Source: Chloroflexota bacterium
GTDB lineage: Bacteria; Chloroflexota; Anaerolineae; Aggregatilineales; J027
Reading direction: 5' to 3'
Assembly: GCA_013112715.1 (NCBI GenBank)
Contig: JABFGB010000005.1
Location: 62,001-126,000 of the forward strand
DNA length: 64,000 bases
How positions within the stretch are numbered: position 1 is the stretch's first letter; each line of letters starts with the position of its first letter. The notes under the pieces were generated by a model. That model was not told where the DNA came from, ran no database searches, and was given only the letters and a program-made list of their open reading frames with translations. Position numbers and translations under genes: made by a program. This document shows, in pieces, positions 1 through 9,097 of the stretch.

Positions 1-1230
1 ACGGGCTACGACCCGCGTTTTGAGGAAGCGCTACTGATTATTGACATAAAAAACCGTTTAAGGAAGCCTCTGCTCTTAGTTGGCAACGAAGGTCTGGGAT
101 ATACCCATATCAGCCCAATTCGTGAGGATTTAGAAATAGTGCTTTATCAGACGTTTAGCTTGATGGGGCAACCCAGAGATTCAACAGGTCATTTATGGGA
201 AATATTAGATACACTAGGTATGGTAGAGGGTTCATATGTTGGAGTTGCAGGTTGGAAGTCATTCACTGAATATGAAGATGTGACCCTTTCAGCATGGCTC
301 GAAATCCCATCTTTTTTAGGCGAGATGCTCTACAACCAAACCCAAATAGAACTACGTTCGCTAGTTGGCAACAGAACCGACATCCTCATGGATGAGAGGT
401 CTGGTCTCCGTATCATCAACGAAGTCGAGCAACTAGCTCGATTTGAATTTGCGGCCTGTTTCACCTCCCAAGCCCTCCGTAATGTACTTTTTGGATTGAA
501 ACCCGGCATGACCGAATTCGAAGCTGTCCAACTGATGGGCCTGAACGGTTTACCCCTCTCCTGCCACTTGATGCTTTCGGCTGGCCCGCGTGCCTTTATG
601 GGGTTGCCTAGCCCCTCCATGCGAAAAATCGGGCGAGGTGAGCCGTTCACAATGGCCTATGGCGTTTGGGGCGCGTTGAATGCGCGTGCGGGGTGGGTGG
701 CTGAATCCGCCGCCGAACTGCCTAGCGATGTTCAGGATTATGTCGAGAAGTTGGTCAAACCCTATTTTGAGGCCATCGTCGCATGGTATGAGCATATCGG
801 CATCGGCGTGACAGGCGGCGAACTGTATGACATCATCCATGACCGCATCGGCGACCCCTTTTTTGGTGTCACCCTCAACCCCGGTCACTATATCCATTTG
901 GATGAATGGGTACATTCGCCTATCTATAAGGGGTCAGACATTAAATTGAAATCGGGCATGGCTTTGCAGGTGGATGTCATTCCGGCGACGGGCACAGCGT
1001 ATTTCACAACCAATATTGAGGACGGCATTGCGCTGGCCGATGAAAACCTGCGACACGAGTTTGCTACGAAATATCCCGAAGCATGGGGACGGATTCAGGC
1101 CCGCCGTACTTTTATGGAAAATAGCTTGGGGATTCGGCTCAAACCGGAAGTGCTGCCTTTTTCCAACATCCCGGCCTATCTACCGCCGTTCCTGCTATCG
1201 CCCCGCCACGTGATGCGGATGGTAGGTTAA
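1..1230 (+). CDS. M24-fold (creatinase/aminopeptidase P-like) protein, 5' truncated by window
   Basis: The frame is open from base 1 with no stop before 1230, so the gene starts before the window; the GTG at 139 is internal, not a start. The C-terminal half resembles the pita-bread fold of peptidase M24/creatinase: a GHYIHLDEW segment matches the family's HG.G...HE region, and IEDG keeps one metal-ligand Glu. The two Asp ligands usually found in the D-x(10)-D region are not visible (the stretch reads NARAGWVAES), and the Glu of the PGM..TVEP motif is Asp in LQVDVIP. It may therefore be a non-metallo creatinase-like hydrolase or an inactive paralogue. Substrate unknown. No operon partner is visible on this strand; the downstream gene is convergent. 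Confidence 0.6.
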   Translation, partial: TGYDPRFEEALLIIDIKNRLRKPLLLVGNEGLGYTHISPIREDLEIVLYQTFSLMGQPRDSTGHLWEILDTLGMVEGSYVGVAGWKSFTEYEDVTLSAWLEIPSFLGEMLYNQTQIELRSLVGNRTDILMDERSGLRIINEVEQLARFEFAACFTSQALRNVLFGLKPGMTEFEAVQLMGLNGLPLSCHLMLSAGPRAFMGLPSPSMRKIGRGEPFTMAYGVWGALNARAGWVAESAAELPSDVQDYVEKLVKPYFEAIVAWYEHIGIGVTGGELYDIIHDRIGDPFFGVTLNPGHYIHLDEWVHSPIYKGSDIKLKSGMALQVDVIPATGTAYFTTNIEDGIALADENLRHEFATKYPEAWGRIQARRTFMENSLGIRLKPEVLPFSNIPAYLPPFLLSPRHVMRMVG

Positions 1231-1233
1231 ATC

Positions 1234-1262
1234 AAAAAGGGCGGATTCGAATATGTCCGCCC
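1234..1262 (-). terminator. Bidirectional intrinsic terminator between convergent genes
   Basis: A 7-bp stem GGGCGGA/TCCGCCC (1239-1245 with 1256-1262) is followed on the minus strand by a T5 run, closing the SDR gene; on the plus strand the tail after the stem is weaker. Confidence 0.7.
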
Positions 1263-1314
1263 TCCATAAAAATGCACCACTTGACAAATGCACCCCGTTT
1301 AATTGCTGGTATTA

Positions 1315-2088
1315 TCAGCCTTGATCGAACTGGAATAACGAACAGCCGCCATCTAACACTAATAATGAACCCGTCATGTATTCCGTGTGTGGCCCTGCCA
1401 GATAAACCACTGCCTGTGCGATTTCCACAGGTGTCCCCGGCTCACCCAGCGGGATAACCTTCGATACGCGGGCGGCATACTGCGGCTCTTCCACCAATTG
1501 ACGGCCCGCCAAGCCTGCTTTGACAATCCCCGGCGCTATTGCATTAACCCGAATCCCATAATGGGCCAATTCACGGGCCATCTGCTTCATTAGCATATTG
1601 ACCCCCGCCTTGCTAACTGTATAAGCCGTGATTTCAGGCCACGGAATCTCGCTGACCCAACTGGACGTAAAGATTATCCGGCCTTTGGTTTTATTCAGTA
1701 CCATGCGTTGCGCGGCTGATTGGCCCACATTGAAACAGCCTGTCAGGTTAATATCCAGATGCCGCTGCCAATTCTCTTGGGTGATTTGCAGAAACGGCGC
1801 AGAATCCACAATCCCGGCGTTGGAACAGACAATATCCAACCCGCCGAGTGTGGAAATCGCCGCATCAAGAGCGCTGTCTACGGCCTCTCGATTGCGAACA
1901 TCTACCTCTCGATAGAGTACCCGTTTTCCAGTGGCAGTTACATGGTCAATACGGGGTTTGGCCTGCCCTTCCGGCACAATATCCCAAATGATGACATCGG
2001 CCCCAGCCTGTGCCAGATGCAGCGCCATTTCATTCCCCAGATCACCTGCACCGCCTGTAACCAATGCGATTTTGCCAGTAAGCATCAT
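1315..2088 (-). CDS. Short-chain dehydrogenase/reductase
   Basis: A 257-residue classical SDR. It has the NAD(P)-binding TGGAGDLG motif near residue 12, an NAG motif, a catalytic Ser in FTSSWVSE and YTVSK as the Tyr/Lys pair. An APG motif follows the active site. The frame is open further upstream, but the start at 2088 is preferred: it follows a GAGG ribosome binding site at 5-nt spacing, and a start further upstream would overlap the preceding gene. It begins 10 bases after the lipoprotein gene ends, so the two are probably cotranscribed. Likely oxidises or reduces a sugar alcohol or polyol given the neighbourhood, but the substrate cannot be read from the sequence. Confidence 0.85.
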   Translation of the reverse strand: MMLTGKIALVTGGAGDLGNEMALHLAQAGADVIIWDIVPEGQAKPRIDHVTATGKRVLYREVDVRNREAVDSALDAAISTLGGLDIVCSNAGIVDSAPFLQITQENWQRHLDINLTGCFNVGQSAAQRMVLNKTKGRIIFTSSWVSEIPWPEITAYTVSKAGVNMLMKQMARELAHYGIRVNAIAPGIVKAGLAGRQLVEEPQYAARVSKVIPLGEPGTPVEIAQAVVYLAGPHTEYMTGSLLVLDGGCSLFQFDQG

Positions 2089-2098
2089 GCAGTCCTCA

Positions 2099-3352
2099 TT
2101 ACCCTGCGATTTGCCGCGTCGCTTCAGGTGTGGCGTCAGAGGCTTCTTCGGTGACAGCCTCGGTAGGTTCGGGGGTTGCGTCTGTCGTGGGGGCAGTTTC
2201 TTCAACCGGGACAAGACTCTGCTGCAAAAAGGCCGCTGCTTGTTGGGCTAATTCCGCAATTGGATCACCTTCAGGAATCGAGGTTGTCTCCAATGAAACC
2301 ACGATGACAAACACTTCATTAGATTGGAAAACACCCGCTGCAATATAAGCCACACCCGCTGCAAATACATTCGGCTGCGGAAAATCATCACGGGTTTGAC
2401 CCTGCCCAGCAGGATTTAGACGAAGGGAGGCTGATAGATTCTGGCGACTGGTCTCACTATAAAAAGCGGCGGCATCATCCGCATTATCAAACACCGCATA
2501 AGTAAAGGTCGCTTCGCGGCCACCCTCGGCGTTATATATGCCGCGAATAGACAGGCCATTATTGCCCACTTCCAACGGTTCGGGATAATTTTGGCTGGCG
2601 TCGCGTTCCCACACGACATCACCAAGCGTGAACTCAACCGGAAGTACAACATCAACCGCTTCGATACGCGCTGGTTTTAAGTCAGGGGTGCTGTAGCGAG
2701 CGATACCCGCGTTTAGAACATTGATAGCCTGCCGCGCAGAGGCCACCAGTGGATTTTGACCGACACTCGAATAGACTTCGATAAATACCTCAACAAAATA
2801 ATTGCCGTCCTGAATAAGGGCTACTGAACCCGTAGTCGTTCCCAAACCAAAAATGTTGGGGATGGGAAAATCGTCACGCTGCGTGCCTGCTCTCAGTACG
2901 GTGCTGCGAACTTCCCGAAGCCGTTCATAGTGGGCTTGGGCGAGTTCGGGTGTATCAAAAACCGCATAGGTAATCTGCATCTCACTGGCAGCCTGTGTCC
3001 GATAATAGACACGTCTCCCTATGCCATTTTGGACATTAGGTGGATTTTCAAACCCTTTGTCACCCCGCGATGTGTTAATTTGCCATTGTTCAGCCCCAGC
3101 AGGCATATTGACCGGAATAGAGGCGATAATGGCATCTAGCTGGGCTTGTTTGATGTCCGTAGATGAGGTGCCTCCACCACCGGAATTGGTCGCATCACCC
3201 GGGGGAGGAGTTGGGGAAGGGGTGATGGTTGGGGGTGGTGCGGTTGGTGTGTAATCCTTATCTTCAGGGGCACATGCACTTAAGATAATGATACCAAACG
3301 TTGCAAGGACGAACCCAAGATGGATTCGGGTGTTTTTTTTGAATTGAAACAT
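2099..3352 (-). CDS. Lipoprotein with duplicated domain, unknown function
   Basis: 417 residues. A hydrophobic signal (residues 10-24) ends in lipobox LSAC, so the mature protein should be lipid-anchored at the outer face of the membrane. A Pro/Thr-rich linker (residues 31-50) follows. Two copies of a domain of roughly 100 residues can be aligned by the pattern ITYAVFDTPELAQAHYE (first copy) and FTYAVFDNADDAAAFY (second copy), each followed by a DDFPxPNxF segment. The C-terminal 35 residues are Thr/Glu/Ala-rich. I do not recognise the family. Start chosen at 3352 with GGAG 9 nt upstream. It lies between a sugar importer and an SDR, in the same direction, but strong terminators separate it from the importer. 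Confidence 0.75.
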   Translation of the reverse strand: MFQFKKNTRIHLGFVLATFGIIILSACAPEDKDYTPTAPPPTITPSPTPPPGDATNSGGGGTSSTDIKQAQLDAIIASIPVNMPAGAEQWQINTSRGDKGFENPPNVQNGIGRRVYYRTQAASEMQITYAVFDTPELAQAHYERLREVRSTVLRAGTQRDDFPIPNIFGLGTTTGSVALIQDGNYFVEVFIEVYSSVGQNPLVASARQAINVLNAGIARYSTPDLKPARIEAVDVVLPVEFTLGDVVWERDASQNYPEPLEVGNNGLSIRGIYNAEGGREATFTYAVFDNADDAAAFYSETSRQNLSASLRLNPAGQGQTRDDFPQPNVFAAGVAYIAAGVFQSNEVFVIVVSLETTSIPEGDPIAELAQQAAAFLQQSLVPVEETAPTTDATPEPTEAVTEEASDATPEATRQIAG

Positions 3353-3366
3353 CTATATTTTCTCCC

Positions 3367-3392
3367 AAAAAAGCGCAACCTATAATTTGCGC
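3367..3392 (-). terminator. Hairpin plus T6 just before the lipoprotein ribosome binding site
   Basis: GCGCAA/TTGCGC (3387-3392 with 3373-3378, 8-nt loop) is followed on the minus strand by six T, then immediately by the lipoprotein gene's GGGAG. It could be a second terminator for the importer operon or an attenuator in the lipoprotein leader. Confidence 0.5.
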
Positions 3393-3405
3393 GAGAGGAT
3401 GGCAT

Positions 3406-3430
3406 AAAAGACCCCGTTCAGCACGGGGTC
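3406..3430 (-). terminator. Terminator of the sugar importer operon
   Basis: A 7-bp GC-rich stem GACCCCG/CGGGGTC (3410-3416 with 3424-3430) is followed on the minus strand by T4, 22 bases after the stop codon of the ATPase gene. Confidence 0.8.
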
Positions 3431-3452
3431 AGATTTCTTCAACCGGCTTCAA

Positions 3453-4259
3453 CTAGGCCATCATCTCTTCTTCACGACTAATTCGCAGACGCTCCGGCAC
3501 TTCGCCCGTCATCACCATATTGGCGACTTCTTCTTCGTCCACTTCATCTTTATAAAAATCCCCGACCTTTGTCCCATGACTAATCACGGTAAAACGATCC
3601 GCAATTTGGTGAATCTGGCCGATGTTGTGAGTGATGAAAATAACGCTCATCCCGCGTGCTTTGGCGGTACGAGTATACTCCAAAACCTTGCGGGTTTCAC
3701 CGACTGACAGTGCCGAGGTGGGTTCGTCCAAAATCAGCAATTTCTTGCCGAAGTAGACTGCCCGACCAATCGCAATAGACTGGCGTTCGCCTCCCGACAT
3801 CGTACCCACTTCTTCATGAGGGTTACGAATGGTGATCCCAACGTCGGCAAGGGCTTTACGGGCTTCTTCACCCATTTTTTCATCGTCCAAAAGGCGAAAC
3901 GGGCCAAAACGCTTGGTCGGCTCTTGGCCCAGCCAAAAATTCCGCGCAATACTCATGAGAGGCACCAGCGCAAGGTCTTGATAAACCGTCTCAATCCCTA
4001 GCTCACGGGCTACATAGGGGGATTCAATATTGACCTGACGCCCTTCGAAATAGATTTCGCCACGCGTTGGGGTATGAAAGCCAGTCAGTGTTTTGATCAA
4101 AGTGGATTTGCCTGCGCCATTATCACCCAACAGGCCCACAATTTCTTGACGATCTACATGAAAATCTACCCCTCTTAGGGCTTGGACATGACCGAAAAAC
4201 TTATAGATACCTCGCATTTCAACCAGCGGGGTTTCTTTCGATGATTTTCTACCACCCAT
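3453..4259 (-). CDS. Sugar ABC transporter ATP-binding protein (FrcA type)
   Basis: 268 residues with one nucleotide-binding domain, as in FrcA/XylG half-length ATPases rather than the duplicated RbsA/MglA form. Visible motifs are Walker A GDNGAGKST, signature MSGGERQ, Walker B KLLILDEPTSAL and an H-loop FITHN. The C-terminal acidic tail ends in EEEMMA. It energises uptake by the permease encoded 14 bases upstream, with the binding protein at 6617-7606. GGAG lies 7 nt before the start. The substrate is not certain; a pentose or myo-inositol fits the divergent operon. Confidence 0.92.
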   Translation of the reverse strand: MGGRKSSKETPLVEMRGIYKFFGHVQALRGVDFHVDRQEIVGLLGDNGAGKSTLIKTLTGFHTPTRGEIYFEGRQVNIESPYVARELGIETVYQDLALVPLMSIARNFWLGQEPTKRFGPFRLLDDEKMGEEARKALADVGITIRNPHEEVGTMSGGERQSIAIGRAVYFGKKLLILDEPTSALSVGETRKVLEYTRTAKARGMSVIFITHNIGQIHQIADRFTVISHGTKVGDFYKDEVDEEEVANMVMTGEVPERLRISREEEMMA

Positions 4260-4273
4260 TTTTCTTCTCCCCT

Positions 4274-6520
4274 CTAGCTGCGAGATCGCTTAACCGTATT
4301 GTTCAAAACAACGGCCAAAATCATGATGACGCCAATCACGCCTTGGAACATACGCGAATCCATGCCAACCAGCACCAAACCAGTACCGAGCATCCCAAAA
4401 ATCAATACACCCAGCATGGTTCCAATAATGCTGCCATAACCACCCGTCAAAAGTGTCCCACCAATTACAGTCATCGCAATCACGTCCAGTTCCCAAGTAT
4501 TGCCCTTGAGCGGATCAACGCCGGGGTTACGCGCAACTTCCATAATTCCGGCAAGGCCAGTCAAGAATGAGCAGAGGACAAAATTCAGCACTTTTACGCG
4601 ATTGACATTGATACCTTGTGCGCGGGCCGCCCCACGATTTCCACCTACGGCAAATACACTGTTACCATAGCGGGTGCGGAAAAGGATGACTTGGAAAATA
4701 GCTGCCAGAATGACCCACCAAGCAATGGCATTGCGCAGATTTGCCTGATCAGGAATATTTACATGGATGAGGCCACGAGTGACCTGTTCGCCCGTGAAGC
4801 GCCACTGACCATTTGCCACATCAAAAAAGCCGATTTTGAGGGGGCTATCCACATTGCCAAAACGGTCATAGGCTGTTGCGAACAGGAAAGCAATCAACAA
4901 GCCAAACACCGCCGAGATGGCGATATTCAGCAGGCCACGCCTTTGAAGATAAGACCATACCGGAATTACTTCCATTTTCTCCCCAACAGCCACGACTTGT
5001 TGGCGAGCCATCCGATACTGGTGGAATGTAACAAACGTCAAATGCAGAAATGCGAGGCCTGCAACTACAATCAGAATCGGCAAAGATTCATCGGGATTGC
5101 TTAAACTCAGTTTAAGGTTATAGACCTTTACAACCAGTGCAAATATTGCAATCCATAAGATGGAGATGCTCACACCAGTGGGAATACTATAGGCCTCACC
5201 GGGTTTGATTTTGCGCCATGTCGGGAACAGATTTATGGCAGCAATCACCACTGCACCAGCTAGACCCAGCACAATCGCCAACCAGAAATCGCCTTTACCA
5301 AGAGTGTCGCCGAGGTGTACACGTTCCAAATGATAGTAGGCAACCAACGCCAACCATGCAAAAACGATTGCGAGTGCCGCTGCAGAAATAGCCGACCATA
5401 TGGTCACACCCAATGCAATCACTGATCCTAGTTCACGGTCTTTGATACTCGACCACGCCTTTATGGTACGACGCCAGTATTGGGGTACGGCTTGCGCGGC
5501 AGTAACCAGAATAAAGACAGCCCCAACAATTGCTAGGCTGGCAATTGCCCAGCGGCTGATGTGTACCTGTGGAAATTCAGCCGGAGGCGGGAAATAATCA
5601 CGATAGCGCAAAATACGCCCGCCGCCGATAAAAACAAGCGAAATTGCACGATAGGCAAACAGTGTACCTAACGTCACGATAAATGACGGTATCTTGGTCG
5701 AGACCAACAGAATCCCATTGATGAGGCCCATGACACAGGCACAGATTAAGGCAAGAATAGCTGCGACGACGGTGGGTTGCTGCTCAAAACTAAGCGGGCC
5801 AATTCCTTGAAAGCCTTCGCCCATAAAAATCATATAGGCCATCGCGGTGACACCCAATACGGAACCTACCGACAGATCAAATTCACCTGAAATCATCAGG
5901 GTGGTGATGCCAATGGCGATAATGCCCTTCGTGGCATTATTACTCAAAATAGAGGCAATCGAAGTGGTCTCAAGAAACAAGTCCGATGCCATACTAAAGC
6001 CCATTAGGATTACGATCAAGCCAATAATCGCACCCGCGCTGGGAGATTCCGCAAGCTGAATGCGCAACCGCTGATCGGGGGTGTAACTTGATCCCTGTAC
6101 AGAAAAACGATAGACCACGGCGCTGAGGCAAAAACCAACAAAGCCAATGATGACACGTTCAAGATTAAGGGTATCGGTCTGGGTAGTCCCTAGAATCGCA
6201 CTCATAGCGATAGCAAAGCCAACCAAAAGGCTAACAAAGGCCATCCATTGCAGCCATGCCCAACTTGCTCGCTCGCGCTGAATCAATCCCCACGCAGTAC
6301 GTAACGCCCCAATGCCTAGCAAGGCAGCACCAATGGCGACGGCCCATTCATTGAAGTTGATATCCCGGCGACTGATATTGGCACGATCCCCGAGGGCAAT
6401 CCAACCAGTGAGTATAAGGACGGTCACGGCTAGATAAGCCAGACCAAGTCCTCCCATAATAAGGGTGTAGAATCGCCCGGATTGGGCGCTTGATTGACGG
6501 TTTTCAAAATAGGCCTGCAT
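4274..6520 (-). CDS. RbsC/FrcC-like sugar permease with large internal insertion
   Basis: 748 residues, more than twice the usual 320-340 of this family. Roughly residues 1-150 are an extra N-terminal block with about four hydrophobic segments. Residues 160-330 match the first half of RbsC-type permeases (ISGEFDLSVGSV, then PSFIVTLGTLFAYR). About 250 residues with several more predicted membrane segments follow, after which the second half resumes (RYGNSVFAVGGNRGAARAQGI, then GNTWELDVIAMTVIGG). The frame is uninterrupted and the codon style does not change obviously, so this is an enlarged protein and not a frameshifted gene. AGAAGAG precedes the start. It pairs with the ATPase and binding protein of the same operon. 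Confidence 0.88.
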   Translation of the reverse strand: MQAYFENRQSSAQSGRFYTLIMGGLGLAYLAVTVLILTGWIALGDRANISRRDINFNEWAVAIGAALLGIGALRTAWGLIQRERASWAWLQWMAFVSLLVGFAIAMSAILGTTQTDTLNLERVIIGFVGFCLSAVVYRFSVQGSSYTPDQRLRIQLAESPSAGAIIGLIVILMGFSMASDLFLETTSIASILSNNATKGIIAIGITTLMISGEFDLSVGSVLGVTAMAYMIFMGEGFQGIGPLSFEQQPTVVAAILALICACVMGLINGILLVSTKIPSFIVTLGTLFAYRAISLVFIGGGRILRYRDYFPPPAEFPQVHISRWAIASLAIVGAVFILVTAAQAVPQYWRRTIKAWSSIKDRELGSVIALGVTIWSAISAAALAIVFAWLALVAYYHLERVHLGDTLGKGDFWLAIVLGLAGAVVIAAINLFPTWRKIKPGEAYSIPTGVSISILWIAIFALVVKVYNLKLSLSNPDESLPILIVVAGLAFLHLTFVTFHQYRMARQQVVAVGEKMEVIPVWSYLQRRGLLNIAISAVFGLLIAFLFATAYDRFGNVDSPLKIGFFDVANGQWRFTGEQVTRGLIHVNIPDQANLRNAIAWWVILAAIFQVILFRTRYGNSVFAVGGNRGAARAQGINVNRVKVLNFVLCSFLTGLAGIMEVARNPGVDPLKGNTWELDVIAMTVIGGTLLTGGYGSIIGTMLGVLIFGMLGTGLVLVGMDSRMFQGVIGVIMILAVVLNNTVKRSRS

Positions 6521-6562
6521 TTTAAACTCTTCTTAAATGCACAAAACTTTTGTCTATTAAAG

Positions 6563-6589
6563 ACGAGCGGAGCATTACGCCCCGCCCGT
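6563..6589 (-). terminator. Intercistronic hairpin after the binding-protein gene
   Basis: An 11-bp stem with two G-T pairs (6579-6589 with 6563-6573, loop of 5) is followed by CTTTAAT on the minus strand. It lies between the binding-protein and permease genes and probably terminates or protects part of the mRNA, so that the binding protein is made in excess. Confidence 0.6.
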
Positions 6590-6616
6590 TTACTGACTGA
6601 AAATTACGTTTACGAA

Positions 6617-7606
6617 TTAACGATAGCCAGCGGCGGTCAATTCAATGATTGCATCAACGTTGCTGAGATCAATGACGCCGGGGCCGGTCAGGATGTCACC
6701 GCCAGGGGCCAGTGCATAACGGCTGTTTAGGTACAACCACATAATGGTTTCAAAACCTTGCAGGTAGGGTTGCTGATCAACAGCCTGCAACAAGTACCCA
6801 TCCTTAATCATCTGGTAAATTTCAGAACTGGTGTCGTGCGTGGTCGCATAGATTTCACGCGGTTGACGGCCAGCTTCTTGCAGATAGAGATTGAAGGAGC
6901 TAGAGGGGTTGGGGCCAAGGAAGAAGGCAGCATTGGTATCGGCATTGGCGGTGAAGTAGTCAGCCAATACGCCAGCGCTTTCGGTAACGTCATTGCTGAT
7001 GGTCAAGCCGTCCAACGGAATGCCAGCTTCTTCAAAGACGCTACGGACACCCGCGCAACGGGCTTCCAAACCACTGTGACCGACTTCTTGGATGGGGCAC
7101 ACGCCACGATTGACAGTGACACCATCGGCAGCGGCTTCAGCCAGAACGCGCGTCGCATTGGAACGTCCACCGAGGAATTCGTTCGCACCAATGTAGAACA
7201 GGATGGGCAGCGCTTGGTCAGTGCCCGCGTTCGGATCGGCGGTGTTGAAGGCAATCACAGGAATGCCAGCTTCAGCAGCGCGACCAACCGCGTCACGGAT
7301 CACTTCAGGATTGGGAACGGTTGTGCCGATACCATCAGGGTTAGCCGCGAGTGCATCATCCCAGTAGCCAGCCATATCGTCTACATTGTCAACTGGGTCG
7401 GCAAGCCAAGCGCAGTCTGCACCGAGGATTGCACAAGCATCATCCATACCCTTGATTACGACAATCCAGAACGGATTGCCGACGCCGCCGTGCGACACCA
7501 TCCGGAAGACATCTTGATCATCTTGGGCGCTTGAGGCCCCTACGGTGGCAATCAAAAGACCTACTACTAACAAAATAACGGGGGCAATACGTCTAGCTCT
7601 ACGCAT
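6617..7606 (-). CDS. Sugar ABC transporter substrate-binding protein (RbsB-like)
   Basis: 329 residues. An N-terminal signal peptide (residues 1-27, cut near GASSAQ) is followed by a periplasmic-binding-protein type 1 fold: HGGVGNPFWIVVIKGMDDA near the mature N-terminus and IPVIAFNTADPN in the ligand-cleft region. The carboxy end has GVIDLSNVDAIIE. There is no lipobox Cys, so it may be exported free or anchored by an uncleaved signal. AAGGAG lies 9 nt before the start. It is the first gene of the importer operon and is divergent from xylA. Xylose or inositol is the likely ligand from context only. Confidence 0.9.
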   Translation of the reverse strand: MRRARRIAPVILLVVGLLIATVGASSAQDDQDVFRMVSHGGVGNPFWIVVIKGMDDACAILGADCAWLADPVDNVDDMAGYWDDALAANPDGIGTTVPNPEVIRDAVGRAAEAGIPVIAFNTADPNAGTDQALPILFYIGANEFLGGRSNATRVLAEAAADGVTVNRGVCPIQEVGHSGLEARCAGVRSVFEEAGIPLDGLTISNDVTESAGVLADYFTANADTNAAFFLGPNPSSSFNLYLQEAGRQPREIYATTHDTSSEIYQMIKDGYLLQAVDQQPYLQGFETIMWLYLNSRYALAPGGDILTGPGVIDLSNVDAIIELTAAGYR

Positions 7607-7928
7607 TTAAAAGTTCTCCTTACGGGCTAAGATGTTTATTTTTTGTAGGCATAACTAAAAACGATCGGAGGGTTTTACCGACGACGCCCACCTACTAGTA
7701 ATTAGTTCGGCCTCACAACAAAATTCTTGTAGACTGGGAAATCATCAGCTACACTGTATACTATATACTAATCTCGGTAATTTTGCACAAACTTTTTTCC
7801 CGTCCAAATTGTAAAGATTTTGTCAATGAAGATTCAATCCCTCGCAAGGTCTTATCATTTTTCATCTCTGTCGTGTTACCCACCTCGCCAGATGAATATC
7901 AATTTACTCAGTTTAAAGGAGCGATAAA
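7607..7928. promoter_or_regulatory. Divergent intergenic region between the importer and xylA-iol operons
   Basis: 322 bases without a gene. It must hold both promoters, but I found no convincing consensus pair. A tandem 7-bp direct repeat TATACTA lies at 7757-7770, and an AT-rich tract runs to the xylA ribosome binding site (AAAGGAG at 7915-7921). No regulator gene of this locus is in the window. Confidence 0.4.
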
Positions 7929-9095
7929 ATGGCTAATTATGAACCACGTCCTGAACATAAATTCACCTTCGGGCTTTGGACTGTCGGCAATACTGGACGT
8001 GACCCGTTTGGTCTACCCGTCCGCAATGCCTTGGCCCCGCATGAACTTGTTCATGTGCTCGCCGAAGTAGGGGCATATGGCGTCAATTTTCATGATAATG
8101 ACCTCATCCCAATTGATGCAACCCCCTCCGAGCGCGACCAAATCTTGAAAGACTTCCGCGCTGCCCTCAACGCGACGGGTTTAAAAGTCCCGATGGCGAC
8201 GACCAATCTGTTCCACGATCCGGCGTTTAAGGACGGCGCGTTCACATCAAATGATCCTAGTGTACGTGCTTATGCTCTGCAAAAAACCATGCACGCGATT
8301 GATTTAGGCGCGTCGTTGGGTGCGGGCATCTATGTATTTTGGGGTGGCCGTGAAGGGACCGAAACCGATGCCAGCAAAAATCCGCTGGAAGCAGGTAAAC
8401 GCTTCCGCGAGGCGATCAACTTCCTGTGCAATTATGTTAAAGATCAGGGCTATGATTTGAAGTTCGCATTGGAAGCCAAACCCAATGAGCCACGTTCGGA
8501 TATTTATCTGCCAACGACGGGTGCGATGCTTGGGTTTATCGCCACACTCGATTATCCGGAGATGGTCGGTGTCAATCCTGAAGTGGCGCATGAGCACATG
8601 GCAGGGCTGAATTTTATGCACGCCGTTGCCCAAGCGTGGGATGCGGGCAAGCTGTTCCATATTGACCTCAACGACCAAAAATTTGGGCGCTATGACCAAG
8701 ATTTTCGTTTTGGGGCAGACATGCTTAAGCAGGCATTCTTCCTCGTCAAATTCCTAGAGGATGTGGGGTATACAGGCAGCCGTCACTTTGATGCACACGC
8801 CTATCGAACTGAAGATATGGTGGGAGTCAAAGATTTCGCCGTCGGGTGTATGCGTACCTATCTCATTTTGAAAGAAAAGGCGCAGCGGTTTAATCAAGAT
8901 AGAGAAATTCAGGCCCTGTTAGCTGAAATTAATGCCGACAACGGGCATTTCAACTATTTGGCAGGGGGTTACAGTCGGGACAAAGCCAATCGTCTGAAGG
9001 GCGAATCCTTTGATCGTCCGGCTCTCGGCGCACGCGGATTAGGTTATGAGCGGCTCGATCAACTCACCGTTGAAGTGTTGTTGGGTGTGCGGTAA
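7929..9095 (+). CDS. xylA: Xylose isomerase
   Basis: 388 residues, the short (class I, actinobacterial-type) form that converts D-xylose to D-xylulose in the cytoplasm. The N-terminus [17 protein letters not shown] is characteristic. The catalytic and metal ligands are present: NFHDND (His), [10 protein letters not shown] (Glu), [12 protein letters not shown] (Glu, His), HIDLNDQ (Asp), RYDQDFRFG (two Asp) and HFDAH (Asp). AAGGAG lies 7 nt upstream. It is the first gene of a six-gene run, and xylB follows after two bases. Some short xylose isomerases also act on glucose; this cannot be judged here. Confidence 0.97.
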   Translation: MANYEPRPEHKFTFGLWTVGNTGRDPFGLPVRNALAPHELVHVLAEVGAYGVNFHDNDLIPIDATPSERDQILKDFRAALNATGLKVPMATTNLFHDPAFKDGAFTSNDPSVRAYALQKTMHAIDLGASLGAGIYVFWGGREGTETDASKNPLEAGKRFREAINFLCNYVKDQGYDLKFALEAKPNEPRSDIYLPTTGAMLGFIATLDYPEMVGVNPEVAHEHMAGLNFMHAVAQAWDAGKLFHIDLNDQKFGRYDQDFRFGADMLKQAFFLVKFLEDVGYTGSRHFDAHAYRTEDMVGVKDFAVGCMRTYLILKEKAQRFNQDREIQALLAEINADNGHFNYLAGGYSRDKANRLKGESFDRPALGARGLGYERLDQLTVEVLLGVR

Positions 9096-9097
9096 TC

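Noticed and set aside
139-1230. GTG at 139 as the start of the first gene
   Set aside because: The same frame is open back to base 1 with sensible protein sequence, so the gene is cut by the window edge.
2089-2214. SDR gene starting at 2214
   Set aside because: That part overlaps the end of the lipoprotein gene and is not SDR-like; the ATG at 2088 has a GAGG site.
6758-7534. 258-codon plus-strand frame
   Set aside because: Antisense to the sugar-binding protein, whose signal peptide, motifs and ribosome binding site are clear.
7757-7770. TATACTA tandem repeat as an operator
   Set aside because: Only two 7-bp AT-rich units and no dyad; too little to call.
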